A stretch of DNA of 64,000 nt, taken from assembly GCA_016704435.1 (NCBI GenBank), contig JADJAB010000002.1, forward strand, positions 1 through 64,000, given 5' to 3'. This document shows, piece by piece, positions 36,194 to 46,484 of the stretch. The position numbers and the translations under genes are program-made. Positions within the stretch are counted from its first letter, which is position 1. The number at the start of each line of letters is the position of its first letter. This stretch comes from Rhodobacter sp. (GTDB lineage: Bacteria > Pseudomonadota > Alphaproteobacteria > Rhodobacterales > Rhodobacteraceae). The notes beneath the pieces are model-generated. The model saw only the letters and a list, made by a program, of their open reading frames with translations. It made no database searches and had not been told where the DNA came from.

Positions 36194-36667
36194 CTAGCCC
36201 TGCGCCGAGGCGCGGAACTGTTCCTCGACCATGCTGGCCAGCTTGCCGGCCGAGACATCGAACTTGCGTTGCAGCCGGCCCTTGGCCAGCCGCAGCGATT
36301 GCAGCACCAGCCGCGCGGCCAGGGTCTTGGGCCGGACCTCGGCGGCAATCGTCATCCGCGTGCGCCGGGCCGACAGCGACACAAGTTCGATCTTCGCAGT
36401 GCCCTCCAGCGAAGGGCTGTCGAAAGCCCAAGCCAGATGCGATCCCGGCTCGGCATCTGCAAAGCGCACCAGCACGGTGCGGGGCTTGGCGCGAAAGATG
36501 AATTTCAGCCGCCATGCCATGCCGACACCGGGCGTCTTCAGCCGGTCGGTCCGTTCGACCTCGGCCCCCCGGCGCATGGCCATGCGTTCGAAATGGTCAA
36601 AGTCGGTCAGCCGTGCATAGACGACGTCCAGCGGTGCCTCGATGTCCTGTCTGGTGGTCAGCTTCAT
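36194..36667 (-). CDS. SRPBCC (START/polyketide cyclase-like) family protein
   Basis: A 157-residue soluble protein. I use the ATG at 36667; the longer reading adds an arginine-rich tail. Residues 1-25 (KLTTRQDIEAPLDVVYARLTDFDHFERM, in part) are the typical first strand and helices of the SRPBCC hydrophobic-pocket fold, and LVSLSARRTRMTIAAEV the later strands. Ligand unknown. Convergent with the DUF4239-like gene and followed upstream by nudC. Confidence 0.7.
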   Translation of the reverse strand: MKLTTRQDIEAPLDVVYARLTDFDHFERMAMRRGAEVERTDRLKTPGVGMAWRLKFIFRAKPRTVLVRFADAEPGSHLAWAFDSPSLEGTAKIELVSLSARRTRMTIAAEVRPKTLAARLVLQSLRLAKGRLQRKFDVSAGKLASMVEEQFRASAQG

Positions 36668-36759
36668 CTCTGCCCCGGCCCCTTGCGATCCCGCCTGCAG
36701 CCCCGCGTGACCCGCCGGCGCCGCGCGGGCTGTGCCGCCCGCTTGGCCACAATGTCGTC

Positions 36760-37737
36760 TCAATCAAGGTGATCGGCAAGCCATGCGGTGATAATAAATT
36801 TCGCGATGCTGCCCCGGCGCGACGGGCGAATCCGCGGATGGCTGCCGGCAAGCACCGCCACCATGTCCTCGCGGCTGACCCAGAGCGCGTCCTGCAACTC
36901 GTCCGGGTCCAGGGTGATTTCCGTCGTCAGCGCCTCGGCCCGGCAGCCCAGCATCAGCGAGGCCGGAAAGGGCCAGGGCTGGCTGGCCAGATAGCCCACG
37001 GCGCCGATCTGCACTCCGGTTTCCTCGGCCACTTCGCGGCGGACGGCGGCTTCCATCGTCTCGCCCGGCTCGACGAAGCCCGCGAGCAGCGAATACATGC
37101 CGTCGGGCCAGCCGGGGCTGCGGCCCAGAAGCAAGCGGTTGCCATCGGTGACCAGCATGATCACCACCGGGTCGGTGCGCGGGAAATGCGGCGCTGCGCA
37201 GGCCGGGCATCGGCGCTGCCAGCCGCCCGAGGTCATCTGGCTGGGCGCGCCGCAAGCTGCGCAGAAGCCATGCGAGCGGTGCCATTCCAAGAGCGCCTTC
37301 GCCATCGCCGCCAGTTCCGCCTGTTGCGGTGAAAGCCCGGCCATGACGGCGCGCAGGTCGCTAAACCCTTGTGTCGAAGGCAGCGCCGGATGCGGCAGGC
37401 GGGACCTGTCGAACGGGCCGAAGTCGGGCGAGTTCTCGGTCAGACTGGCCGAGACATCGACGGCGAAAAGCGGCTTGCGGCCGGTGGCTCCGCCGCCTTC
37501 ATCGTGATTCTGACCAAGAAAAAGCCGCTCGGCCGCATCGGCCACAAACGGGTGGTCGGCGGGCAGCCATGCCAGCCTGGTCTTGTCCCCCTCACCCTCG
37601 GTCAGGGGTAGCCCGCGCCAGAACGGCAGAACCGCCGCATGCGCCCAAGCCGCCTGCAGGGCCTCGGGGCTTGCGCGCAGGTGCTGGGCCCGGTCATGCC
37701 CCGATCCGCCGAAGGTCACTGTCTCTGCCTGTCGCAT
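36760..37737 (-). CDS. nudC: NAD+/NADH diphosphatase NudC
   Basis: A 325-residue Nudix hydrolase that cleaves NADH to NMNH and AMP and can remove NAD caps from RNA. The zinc ribbon is CAACG...CPACA (four cysteines, two CxxC pairs) and the Nudix box is GFVEPGETMEAAVRREVAEETG (described here by its conserved G-E-R-E-E residues), followed by the NudC marker SQPWPFPASLM. The start at 37737 fits the family; earlier starts add unrelated residues. Frame intact. Confidence 0.92.
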   Translation of the reverse strand: MRQAETVTFGGSGHDRAQHLRASPEALQAAWAHAAVLPFWRGLPLTEGEGDKTRLAWLPADHPFVADAAERLFLGQNHDEGGGATGRKPLFAVDVSASLTENSPDFGPFDRSRLPHPALPSTQGFSDLRAVMAGLSPQQAELAAMAKALLEWHRSHGFCAACGAPSQMTSGGWQRRCPACAAPHFPRTDPVVIMLVTDGNRLLLGRSPGWPDGMYSLLAGFVEPGETMEAAVRREVAEETGVQIGAVGYLASQPWPFPASLMLGCRAEALTTEITLDPDELQDALWVSREDMVAVLAGSHPRIRPSRRGSIAKFIITAWLADHLD

Positions 37738-38011
37738 TCTTCCGCCATCCGCGCCCCGGAACACCCTGGGCCTGCATCGCATGTCGCCCGGATCAAGGCA
37801 AACCGTCCAGACTGGACCGGCACCGGGCGATCCGAACCTGTTTCGCCCCGCAGCCGTTTCGAAATGTTGCGAAAGATCAATCCTGCGTTGAATTTATCTG
37901 TTAGAATACAGACTCCACTTGTCCTTTCCGTCGGTTCCGTGACACGGTCAGGGTGACAGCAACGCTTTCAGGGTTAGCCAGGCCTGTGACTGATCTTCTG
38001 CCCGTTGGTGC

Positions 38012-40086
38012 ATGCCGCTTCCCAAAGCCGACCCTCCGGATCTGGCGATGACGTCGCCCCGTTCCGCCAAGGTGGTCCTGCGCCTGGCCTCTGATCGAAC
38101 GAAGAATCCGCTGGCAGATAGCGGCCCAGACAGCATGACACGGCAGGCGGGGGTTGCCGGGGCCGGCCCCGGAATCCGGCAGGAACGGCAGCAAGGCGCC
38201 CGTGGACAGGCGCCGGAGATGCTGTCGCTGCGGATCATGGCCACCACCGATGTCCACGCCAACATCCTGTCCTACGACTATGCCGGGAACCGGCCGTATT
38301 TCGGACAGGGACTTGCCCAGACGGCAAGTCTGATCGCCGCCGCAAGGGCGGAAGTTCCCGAAGCCTTCCTTTTCGACAATGGCGATTTCCTGCAGGGCTC
38401 GGCGCTGGCGGACCTTGCCGCGCATGACCGGCGCAAGCGGGTGCATCCGGTGATCGCAGCCTTCAATGCGCTGTCGTATGACGCGGCGACACTGGGCAAC
38501 CACGAATTCAACTTCGGCATCGGCGTGCTGGAACGCGCGCTGCAGCACGCGCGGTTCCCGGTGGTCTCGGCCAATGTGCTGCGCGAACGCGGGCCCGGCC
38601 CGCTGCAGGACGGAACCTTCGTGCCGCCCTATACGCTGATCGAACGGGCATTGCCGGACGGCACCGGGCGCATGCGGCCTTTCCGGCTGGGTGTGCTGGG
38701 CCTGACCCCGCCCGAGATCCTGCGCTGGGACCGCGAGCATCTGGAGGGCCGTCTGGACGTGCGGCCGATGCTGGAGGCGGCGCGCGCCTGGGTGCCCGAG
38801 ATGCGCCGCGCCGGGGCCGATCTGGTCCTGTGCCTGGCCCATACCGGCATTGCCGAATCGTCGGGCGGACTGGACTCCGAAGGGCTGGCGACCGAGATCG
38901 CCGCCATTCCGGGGGTGGATGTGCTGGTGGCGGGCCACAGCCATCTGGTCTTTCCGCACCGTGCCGCTGCGCTGGACCCGCGCATCGACCCGGTCGAAGG
39001 GCGGCTGGCCGGCACGCCGGCGGTGCAGCCCGGCCATGCGGGGTCGCACCTCGGGGTGATCGACCTAGTTGTCCGGCGTGACGGGGTGGGCTGGGTTGTC
39101 GCTCGCGCGCAGGTGCGGGCGATCAGCGTCTCGGAAGAGGTGGCAGGCCTGTCCTCTGGCCTGATCCGCCGCAATGCCGCCCTGCTGCGGCATGCGGTCG
39201 GCAACGACCACCGCGCCGCGCTGGCCTGGACGCGCAAGCCGATCGGCAGCACCGGGCGGGCGATGTCCACCTGCTTCGCGCAGGTATCAGATGTGGAGCG
39301 ATGTGTCTGATTGCGGCGGCGAAGATCGACTACGCCCGCCGTGCCCTGGCCGGAACGCCTTTCGTCGGCCTGCCGGTGATCGCCACCGCCACGCCCTATC
39401 GCTCGGGCGGGCGCGGCGGGCCGCTGAACTATACCGACATCGCGGCGGGCGCGCTGTCGGTGCGCCATCTCTTCGATCTCTATCCTTTTCCCAACACTGC
39501 CGTGGCGATCCGGATCACCGGGGCCGTCCTGGTTGAACATATCGAACGTTCGGCAGCGGTGTATTCCCAGATCGTGCCGGGGCTGCAGGACCAGCCGCTG
39601 ATCGACCCGGCCTTTCCCGGCCATGCCTTCACCACCGTCCATGGCCTCAGCTACCGCATCGACCTGACCCGGCCCGCCCGGTATGACACGCGCGGCCAGT
39701 TGATCCGGCCGCTGTCGCGCCGCGTCACCGACCTGCGGATCGGCGGGCGGCCGTTCGGCGCGGCCGATTGCTTCGTGCTGGTCACCAACAACTACCGGAT
39801 CGGCGGCAGCCTGGGGATAAGCCCGCCACGTCCCGAGGACATCCTGCTGGAAGAGCGCATCCTTCTGACCGACGTGCTGCGCGGCTTCATCCAGCGCACC
39901 GGCCGGATCGACGGGCAGTTGTGCTCCGATGGCGAGGGCTGGGCCCTCCAGCCGCTGCCCGGCACCACCCTGACCTATGACACCGGCGCCAACGCCGAGG
40001 CCCATCTGGCCGAAGCCGCGCACCTGCGTCCCGCCCTCATCGGCCTGACGGACGAGGGCTTTCACCGCTTCCGGCTGCATCTGTGA
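38012..40086 (+). CDS. cpdB: 2',3'-cyclic-nucleotide 2'-phosphodiesterase/3'-nucleotidase CpdB-like (one frameshift)
   Basis: A metallophosphoesterase plus 5'-nucleotidase C-terminal domain protein. Metal-binding motifs are MATTDVHANIL, FDNGDFLQGS, TLGNHEFNFG, AHTG and VAGHSHLVFP. The C-terminal half begins in another frame near 39290-39300 and has CLIAAAKIDYARRAL, the substrate-binding NTAVAIRITGA and CFVLVTNNYRIGG. Length is about 690 residues. The start is uncertain: the first ATG (38012) has no ribosome-binding site, and 38135 or 38219 are alternatives. No signal peptide is seen, odd for an enzyme that is usually periplasmic, so the true N-terminus may be hidden by another shift. Confidence 0.85.
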
Positions 40087-40167
40087 CGCCCTGCGGCCTT
40101 TCCCCTGCCGGTTGGCCGTGCCACAAGAGACGCAGCCGCACCCGGCCGGATCCTTGCAAGACCACTC

Positions 40168-40794
40168 ATGTATGACGCGCTTTTCTTCGACCTCGACGGC
40201 ACGCTGATCGACACCGAGACCATCGCCGCCGCGACCGGCATTGCCGCCTTTGCCGCGCATGGCCACGCGGTGGACGACGCCTTCATGCACCGGTTGGTCG
40301 GCAAGGATGAACCGACCTCGGCCGACCTGATCCGGGTGGCGCTGCCGGGTGTTGATCTTGATTCGGTCAGCCGCCATTGGCGCGCCGGCTTCCAGGCCGG
40401 GGTGGACCGCGGCCTGCCGCTGAAGCATGGGGCCGCGGACCTGCTGGCCGCGCCCGACCTGCCGCGCGTTCTGGTCACCTCGACCGGGCGCGAGGGCGCC
40501 CACCACAAGCTGGCCATCGCGGGAATCGCCGGGGCCTTTGCCCATGTCGTCACGCTGAACGACGTGTTGGCGCCGAAGCCCGCGCCAGCGCCCTATCTGC
40601 TGGCGGCAAGGCTGTTGGGCGTGGCCCCGGCGCGCTGTCTGGTGTTCGAGGACAGCGAGACGGGCGCCGAATCGGCGCATCGGGCTGGTTGCGTGGTGGT
40701 GCAGGTGCCCGATATCGTGCCGTCCGCCGGCCGCTGGGCGCATCACCTGGCGCCGGACCTTCTGGCAGGGGCGCGGATGGCCGGACTGATCTGA
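40168..40794 (+). CDS. HAD-IA family phosphatase
   Basis: A 208-residue HAD hydrolase of the beta-phosphoglucomutase/phosphoglycolate phosphatase group. Motif I is FFDLDGTLIDTE (residues 6-17), motif II VTSTGRE, motif III the lysine in LAPKPAPAPY, motif IV VFEDSETGAESA. The helical cap lies between motifs I and II. Substrate unknown. It follows cpdB by 81 bases. Confidence 0.82.
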   Translation: MYDALFFDLDGTLIDTETIAAATGIAAFAAHGHAVDDAFMHRLVGKDEPTSADLIRVALPGVDLDSVSRHWRAGFQAGVDRGLPLKHGAADLLAAPDLPRVLVTSTGREGAHHKLAIAGIAGAFAHVVTLNDVLAPKPAPAPYLLAARLLGVAPARCLVFEDSETGAESAHRAGCVVVQVPDIVPSAGRWAHHLAPDLLAGARMAGLI

Positions 40795-40921
40795 GCCGCC
40801 GGGCAGCTTGCCCTGCGCCTTCGGCTTTTCTTCGCCACCCGCGATGAGCGCACAACTCGCAACGACGAGGATGCCTTGCCGCCCGGTATTGCCAATCCGC
40901 CCCGCCCCGCCTATATCGACG

Positions 40922-41020
40922 CTTGAGAGGTTGGCGCGGGCGAGCGCCTCGCCAACCCGGTCAGGTCCGGAAGGAAGCAGCCGTAACGAGACCCGCTTGG
41001 GTCGTTGTCCAGCCTCTCAC
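40922..41020 (+). ncRNA. ffs: Signal recognition particle 4.5S-type RNA
   Basis: About 97 nucleotides containing the universally conserved SRP domain IV core: GGTCAGGTCCGGAAGGAAGC (40959-40978) followed by AGCCGTAACGAG. The ends pair: GAGAGG (40925-40930) with CCTCTC (41013-41018), and GGTTGGCG with an inner complement. The RNA binds Ffh and guides membrane-protein ribosomes to FtsY. Its exact ends are estimated from the pairing. Confidence 0.92.
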
Positions 41021-41387
41021 CCTTTCCCCCCCTCTTTTCTGCCTGTTCGGGCGGCCGCCGATCTCGACAGAGTTGATGGCGGAGCTGGCCTGACAGACGC
41101 CGCAAGCGGCGGTTCCCCGCGACCTTGCCGCCGTATCTTCTTCCTGCGCGAGTGGGACGCCGGGTTGCGGTCCTTGCGCCTGGTGTGCCCGTCTGTTGAG
41201 CCGCAGGCTGACCGTATGGCGCGCCTTGACGGATCGTCGAGCTGAACGCCAGAGATCCCTCAGATCACGATCGACCCTTCGGATGAGCGCCGCCGCAAGG
41301 CCGCCGTCGCAGGGATCACCCTTGCCCCGGTCCTTGTTGAACGAGAGGGCGCATCCGGCGGTGTCCGGTCCTTTCGATGGGCGGCCC
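41021..41387. other. Gene-free stretch between SRP RNA and the TauE-family gene
   Basis: About 367 bases with no reading frame that resembles a protein on either strand. It starts with a pyrimidine-rich run (CCCTTTCCCCCCCTCTTTTCT, 41020 on) that may help end SRP RNA transcription. I see no repeat, tRNA or mobile element in it. Confidence 0.5.
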
Positions 41388-42217
41388 CTACCCTGCGACG
41401 ATCGCCACCAGGAACCGCAGGCAGACGGCCAGCAGGAACAGGCCGAAGGCGCGCTCCAGATGCGCGCGCGACAGCCGGTGCGCCAGTGCCACGCCAAACC
41501 GTGTGGTCAGAAGCGAGGTCGGGATGGTCAGCGCAAAGGTGGCGATGGAGACGAATCCGATCGCATCGGCCGGAAGGTCCGGCAGGCCCCAGCCGGCGAT
41601 CATGTAGCCGATGGTTCCGGGAATGGCGACCAGGACGCCGACCCCGGCCGAGGTGGAGACCGCGCGGTGGATCGGCACGTTGTGCAGCGTCAGGACGATG
41701 GTGGAAATCGCCCCGCCGCCAATGCCCATCAGCGCCGACAGAAGCCCCACGACGGCGCCGTAGGCCGCCAGCACCGCGCGACCCGGCAGGCTGTCGCGCA
41801 GCCGCCAGCCGGACCCGCCGGTCAGCAGCTTTGTCGCATTCACTGCAGCCACGATGACGAAGATGGTCTGGAACACCTGCGGCGCGGCGAACCGGGCGAT
41901 GACGGCGCCCGCCGCCACGCCCGCCAGCACCGGCAGCGCCCAAAGCCGCAACAGCGCCATATCCACCGTGCCGCGCCGCAAATGCCCGCGCGATGACTGG
42001 ATCGACGTCGGGATGATCACCGCCAGCGAGGTGCCCACTGCCAGCGGCATCGCCACCTCGGGCGGATGGCCCAGCGCCTGGAATGTCTCGTAGAACACCG
42101 GGACCGAGATCGCCCCGCCGCCAATCCCGAACAGCCCGGCCAGAAAGCCGATCAGCGCCCCGCCACCGCCAGGACCGCGATCAGCGGCAGCAACACGGCA
42201 GGATCCGCCAGGTTCAT
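41388..42217 (-). CDS. TauE/SafE family sulfite/organic anion exporter (one frameshift)
   Basis: A membrane permease of about 276 residues with paired glycine motifs GFLAGLFGIGGG (N-half) and LLSALMGIGGGAIS (C-half), the hallmark of TauE/SafE proteins. The true start is the ATG at 42217 (MNLADPAVLLPLIAVLAV), overlapping the stop of the preceding dehydrogenase gene as ATGA. One missing base near 42155-42165 in a run of G and C separates it from the rest. These proteins export sulfite, sulfoacetate or related anions; its position at the end of a catabolic operon fits release of an anionic product. Confidence 0.83.
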
Positions 42218-43079
42218 CAGCCTTCCGCCGTAAGCCGCGCCAGGCTGGCGCCGTCGAACCCGCCCAGGCCCTTCGCAATCGCGGCGCGGTAGCGCGCCTC
42301 GGCGCTATGCGCCAGTGGCAGGTCGGCGCCTTCGGCCTGCGCCAGCGCAAGGGCCAGCTTCAGGTCCTTCATCAGCCCGGCGATGTCGAACGTGCCGCGC
42401 TGGTCGCTGCCCGCCAGCGTATCGACCACCACCTGCGCGCGGTTTTTCAGGACGGTCGGCCCGGCTGAACTGTCGGCGATCAGGCTGATCGCCAGATCGG
42501 CCGGTATCCCCGCGCCGCGCAGCAGCAACAGGCTTTCGCCCAGCGTCTGCCAATAGGTCGCCAGCGGCAGGTTCACCGCCAGCTTCATCCGCGCCGCCGC
42601 TGCTGCGCTGCCCAAGGATTCCACCCGGCGGCACAGCGCCTCCAGCACCGGCCTTCGCGCGCGACGGCCTTGGCACTTCCCCGACCAGCCCCAGAAGCTG
42701 CCCTTCAGCGCTGGCGCCACCGTGCCGCCCACCGGGCAATGCACGAAGTCGGCGCCCGCCCTTCGGCGTTGGCGGCCAGCGCCTCGGCCTCGGCGGGCAG
42801 CAGCGTCGACATCTCGATGATGAGCCGCCCGGCGATCCCCGCCCCGGCCAAGGCGTCCAGCACCGCACCCGAAGCGGAGGCATCCGTCAGCGACAGAATG
42901 ACGACATCGCAGCCCGCCAGCCCCGCCGGATCGACCGCCACGGCCCCCGCCTCCACCGCCGCCGCGGTCCGTGCGGAACTGCGGTTCCAGACCCTCACCT
43001 GATGGCCCGTCTCGATCAGGCGGCGGGCAAAGGCGGTGCCCATCCTGCCGGTGCCCGCGATACCTATGCTGTGGGTCAT
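42217..43079 (-). CDS. 3-hydroxyisobutyrate dehydrogenase-family oxidoreductase (frameshifts)
   Basis: A beta-hydroxyacid dehydrogenase of about 287 residues. The N-terminal NAD(P)-binding motif is IGIAGTGRMGTAFARRL (about 4-20), the substrate motif HCPVGGTVAPALKG, and the catalytic lysine lies in ARMKLAVNLPLATYWQ, where the usual K-x-x-x-N reads K-L-A-V-N. The N- and C-terminal parts are in different frames with at least one and probably two or three shifts between 42650 and 42750. Start at 43079. Likely oxidises a hydroxyacid or reduces a semialdehyde in the neighbouring pathway. Confidence 0.8.
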
Positions 43080-43089
43080 GCCTAGCCTC

Positions 43090-43692
43090 CTATTCAAGTC
43101 CAAGAATGGACAGCGTGGTTTCGCCTGCGCGCAGCCGCGCCATCATCTGCGCTTCATGCTCTGCCCGCGCCTGCGCCGCCGTCAGGGCCGCCGCGCAATC
43201 GCCCGCATCCAGCGCAACAATGGCATCGGCATCGGCCAGGACAACATCCCCCGTCGCCACCCGCACCCCGCCCAAGGTCAGCGGCCCGCCGATCTCTCCA
43301 CGGTCCGCCTTGACCGTGCCGCGAATGTTCACCCCGCGGGCGAAGACCGCAAAGCCCAAGGCGGCGATCCGGGCCGAGTCCCGCACCGCCCCGTCGATCA
43401 CCAGCCCATTGATACCGCGCAGCTGGCAGGCCAGCGCCATGATCTCGCCGAAGGGGCCACTCTCAAGACTGCCGCCGTAATCCACCACCAGCACATCACC
43501 CGGAGCGGCCCTGTCCATCGCCAGATGCAGCGCCAGGTTGTCGCCGGGGGTGCAGCAGACGGTCAGCGCCCGCCCCGCCAGCACCATCCCCGGTGCAAGC
43601 GGGCGCAAGGGCGCGCCGATGAGCCGCGCCTGCGGCCAGGCCTCTGCCACCGTCGCCGTGCCCAGGGCCAGCAGATCGCGCGCCAGGGTCAT
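43090..43692 (-). CDS. RraA/HMG aldolase-family protein
   Basis: A 200-residue protein of the RraA-like fold, which includes 4-hydroxy-4-methyl-2-oxoglutarate/4-carboxy-4-hydroxy-2-oxoadipate aldolases as well as the RNase E inhibitor RraA. The substrate loop GSLESGPFGEIMA (about 74-86) and the R-D pair in IDGAVRDSARI (about 99-109), which binds the metal and oxoacid in the aldolases, are intact. Next to a FAH-family hydrolase, an aldolase role is more likely than RNase control. Confidence 0.8.
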   Translation of the reverse strand: MTLARDLLALGTATVAEAWPQARLIGAPLRPLAPGMVLAGRALTVCCTPGDNLALHLAMDRAAPGDVLVVDYGGSLESGPFGEIMALACQLRGINGLVIDGAVRDSARIAALGFAVFARGVNIRGTVKADRGEIGGPLTLGGVRVATGDVVLADADAIVALDAGDCAAALTAAQARAEHEAQMMARLRAGETTLSILGLE

Positions 43693-43695
43693 TGT

Positions 43696-44397
43696 TCAGG
43701 CCGCTTTGCCGCCGATGCGCACCTGCATGGGCTGCAATCCGTCCACGCTGCACTCCAGCACATCGCCCGTCACCACCGCACCCACACCCGCAGGCGTGCC
43801 GGTCATGATGATATCCCCCGCCATCAGCCGATGCTGTTCGGACAGTTTCGCAATGATCTCATCCACCTTCCAGATCATCAGCGAGATGTCGGCATCCTGC
43901 TTCACCTGCCCGTTCACCGCCAGCTTCACATGGCCCGAGGTCAGGATGCCGCAATCGGACGCGCGGGTGATCGGGCCGACCGGGGCGGAATGATCGAACC
44001 CCTTCGTCACCTCCCAGGGCAGGCCCTTGGCCAGCGCATTGGCCTGATGGTCGCGCCGCGTCATGTCCAGGCCCACCGCATAGCCGTAGATATGGCTCGA
44101 GGCTTCCGCCTCGGGGATGTTGTAGCCGCCGGATTTCAGCGCCACCACCAGCTCGCATTCGTAATGGAAATTGGTGGTGAAGACCGGATAGGGGATCTCG
44201 CCGCCATTCGTCACGATCGCATCGCTGGGCTTCATGAAGATCACCGGCGGGTCGCGTTCGTCGGCATTCATCTCGATGATATGAGCGACGTAGTTCTTGC
44301 CGATGCAGTAGATGCGGCGGACCGGGAACTTCTCGTCTGTTCCGGCAATATCCAGCTGCGCTTGCGCCGCCGGGGGAAAGGCAAAGGCCGCCATCAT
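43696..44397 (-). CDS. Fumarylacetoacetate hydrolase-family protein
   Basis: A 233-residue FAH-fold enzyme that cleaves a C-C bond in an acylpyruvate-type compound. Motifs are CIGKNYVAHIIEMN (about 32-45), the metal-binding HYECELVVAL (about 84-93, two glutamates) with an aspartate in GLDMTRRDHQ, and the C-terminal IIMTGTPAGVG. I use the ATG at 44397 (MMAAFAFPP). It is first in the operon FAH-RraA-HIBADH-TauE and is divergent from the ABC transporter genes. Fumarylpyruvate or oxaloacetate-type substrates are possible. Confidence 0.85.
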   Translation of the reverse strand: MMAAFAFPPAAQAQLDIAGTDEKFPVRRIYCIGKNYVAHIIEMNADERDPPVIFMKPSDAIVTNGGEIPYPVFTTNFHYECELVVALKSGGYNIPEAEASSHIYGYAVGLDMTRRDHQANALAKGLPWEVTKGFDHSAPVGPITRASDCGILTSGHVKLAVNGQVKQDADISLMIWKVDEIIAKLSEQHRLMAGDIIMTGTPAGVGAVVTGDVLECSVDGLQPMQVRIGGKAA

Positions 44398-44547
44398 GTC
44401 ACTCCTGTTCAACGGGGTCGAAGGGGCCGGAGAGCCCCTTCGATGGTGAGTCGTCTCCGGACCAGCCTTTCGCGCATCCTGTCGCAGATCAAGATATGAA
44501 GCACCACTTTTTCGGCTTTCATATATTTTTTTGATTCATGTCGCGAA

Positions 44548-44557
44548 TCGTATACCG
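44548..44557. promoter_or_regulatory. Candidate GntR/FCD operator in the divergent promoter
   Basis: TCGTATACCG fits the FadR-subfamily half-site pattern TNGTATACNN. It sits in an AT-rich gap (44413-44623) between the FAH gene and the binding-protein gene, 66 bases before the latter. An inverted pair ATATGAA/TTCATAT also lies in the gap, near 44495-44523. The GntR/FCD regulator ending this operon is the natural ligand. Confidence 0.45.
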
Positions 44558-44623
44558 TGGACTTGGGACTCGGCCGCCCCACTCAAGACGGACCGGTCCG
44601 TGATAACGGGAGGAGAGACCAGC

Positions 44624-45654
44624 ATGACCAGAACGACCAGATTGAACCGCCGCAGCTTTGGCCTTTTGGCCGCCGGCGGGGCAGCCAGCCTTGCCATCGG
44701 CGCGCCGTCCATCCTGCGCGCGCAGACCGCCGTGACCTTTGCCGTGCCCAACCCCTCGGCGCTGACCTGGCTGCCCTATTGGGTGGCCGTCGGGGAAGGC
44801 TATTTCGCCGAGGAGGGCCTTGATCTGCGGCTTGAGGCGATCGATGGATCGTCGGCCGTGCTGCAGGCGATGTCGGCCGGGCAAGCCCAGATCGGCGCAC
44901 CGGGACCGGGGGCGACGCTGGGCGCCAAGTCGCGCGGGGTGGATGAAATTCCTCTACAACCTCTATCCCAAGTCGGTCTTCGGCCTTCTGGTCAAGGAGG
45001 ACAGCCCCTACCAGACGCCCGCTGACCTGAAGGGCAACTGTCATCGGTGTCGGCACCGCCGACGGGGCCGAAGTGTCCTTCTCGAAGGCCATCCTGACCG
45101 ATCTTGGCATGGCCGAAGGCACCGACTACACCTTCCTGCCGGTCGGTGACGGTGGCACGGCGGCGGTGGCCTTCCTGCGTGACGAGGTGAATTCCTATGC
45201 CGGGGCGGTGTCGGATGCCGCGATCCTGGCGGCGCGCGGGCTGACCTTGCGCGAAATCACGCCCGAGGCCTATCTGGGCTTTTTCGGCAACGGCATCGCC
45301 ATGCTGGCAGGCACCATGGCGGAAATGCCCGACCTTGCGCCCAAGTTCGGCCGCGCGCTGGTGCGCGGCACCCGCTTTGCCTCCGACATGGCGAACAAGG
45401 AAAAGGCGCTGGCCCATTGCGCCGCCGGCAACCCGCAAGAGGGAGAGCAGGACTATGCCGCCTCGCTCTATGACGGCGTTGTCAACCGGATGACCCCGAC
45501 CGATGCCTTCATCGGCCAGGGCTACGGCTACCAGCCGCCCGAGCATTGGCAGGCGATCCACGATTCCGCCGTCGCCTCTGGCGCACTGGAAGCAGCCCTT
45601 CCCGACCTTGCCTCGGTCTACACGAACGAATTCGTGGCGGGCTGGAACGCCTGA
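44624..45654 (+). CDS. NitT/TauT-type ABC transporter substrate-binding protein (two frameshifts)
   Basis: A periplasmic binding protein of about 343 residues. The N-terminus carries a twin-arginine signal (NRRSFGLLAAGGAASLAIG, cleavage near LRAQ), so it is folded before export. TWLPYWVAVGEGYFAEEGLDL is the SsuA/NMT1-like start. Frame changes near 44945 and 45035-45045 connect it to VFGLLVKEDSPYQTPADLKG and IGVGTADGAEVSFSKAILTDLG onward. The ATG at 44624 has GGGAGGAGAG upstream. Ligand unknown; family members bind sulfonates, taurine, phthalate, nitrate and pyrimidine precursors. Confidence 0.85.
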
Positions 45655-46484
45655 TGACGATGGCAGAGCCCCGACCTCTGACCGCAGAACCGGCCGCCCC
45701 CGCGCGGCCGGTCCCCGCACGTCCGGTCTTTGAGATCGCCAGACTGTCGAAAACCTATGCCCGCAACAAGCTGACCGCGTTGACCGACGTGAACCTGACC
45801 CTGCACAAGGGTGAATTCGTGTCGGTCGTCGGATCATCGGGCTGCGGGAAATCGACACTTCTGAAGATCATGTCGGGGCTCATGCCACCCACCACCGGCC
45901 GGGTCGTGCTGAAAGGCAAACCGGTCACCGGCCCGCGCGACGACATCGGCATGATGTTCCAGCAAGCAACGCTTCTCCCCTGGAAAACCACCGCCGAAAA
46001 CATCGTCCTGCCGATCGGAATCCGGCAGGGCCGCGCCGCCGCCCGCGCCGCCATCCCCCGCGCGATGGACCTTCTGCGCCTGGTCGGCCTAGGCGATTTC
46101 GCGCATGTCTACCCAGGGGAGTTGTCGGGCGGCATGGCACAGCGCGCCTCGATCTGCCGCATGCTGATCTCGGATCCCGCGGTTCTGCTGCTGGATGAAC
46201 CGTTCTCGGCGCTGGACGAATTGACACGCGATTTCATGAACATGGAGTTGCAGCGCATTTGCGCTGAACGGCAATCCACCGCCTTTCTGGTCACCCATTC
46301 GCTGGCCGAGGCGGTGATCCTGTCCGACCGCATCCTGGTGATGAAGCCGCGCCCCGGCCGCATCGTCGAGGAAATCGTGATCGACCTGCCGCGCCCGCGC
46401 ACGCTCGACATGATCAACACCCCCCGGTTCGGCGAAATCGTCGGCCATATCCGCGACCTTCTGGGCAAGGAGGCCCACGAATGA
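45654..46484 (+). CDS. NitT/TauT-type ABC transporter ATP-binding protein
   Basis: A 276-residue ATPase with Walker A GSSGCGKST (about 64-72), Q-loop MMFQQATLLPWK, signature LSGGMAQRASI and Walker B VLLLDEPFSALDE. The H-loop is FLVTHSLAEAV. The start at 45654 overlaps the preceding stop (TGATG). It powers the adjacent permease. Frame intact. Confidence 0.93.
   Translation: MTMAEPRPLTAEPAAPARPVPARPVFEIARLSKTYARNKLTALTDVNLTLHKGEFVSVVGSSGCGKSTLLKIMSGLMPPTTGRVVLKGKPVTGPRDDIGMMFQQATLLPWKTTAENIVLPIGIRQGRAAARAAIPRAMDLLRLVGLGDFAHVYPGELSGGMAQRASICRMLISDPAVLLLDEPFSALDELTRDFMNMELQRICAERQSTAFLVTHSLAEAVILSDRILVMKPRPGRIVEEIVIDLPRPRTLDMINTPRFGEIVGHIRDLLGKEAHE

Noticed and set aside
43090..43692. RraA as regulator of RNase E
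   Set aside because: The R-D metal/oxoacid pair is intact and the gene is inside a catabolic operon with a FAH-family enzyme, so an aldolase role is preferred.
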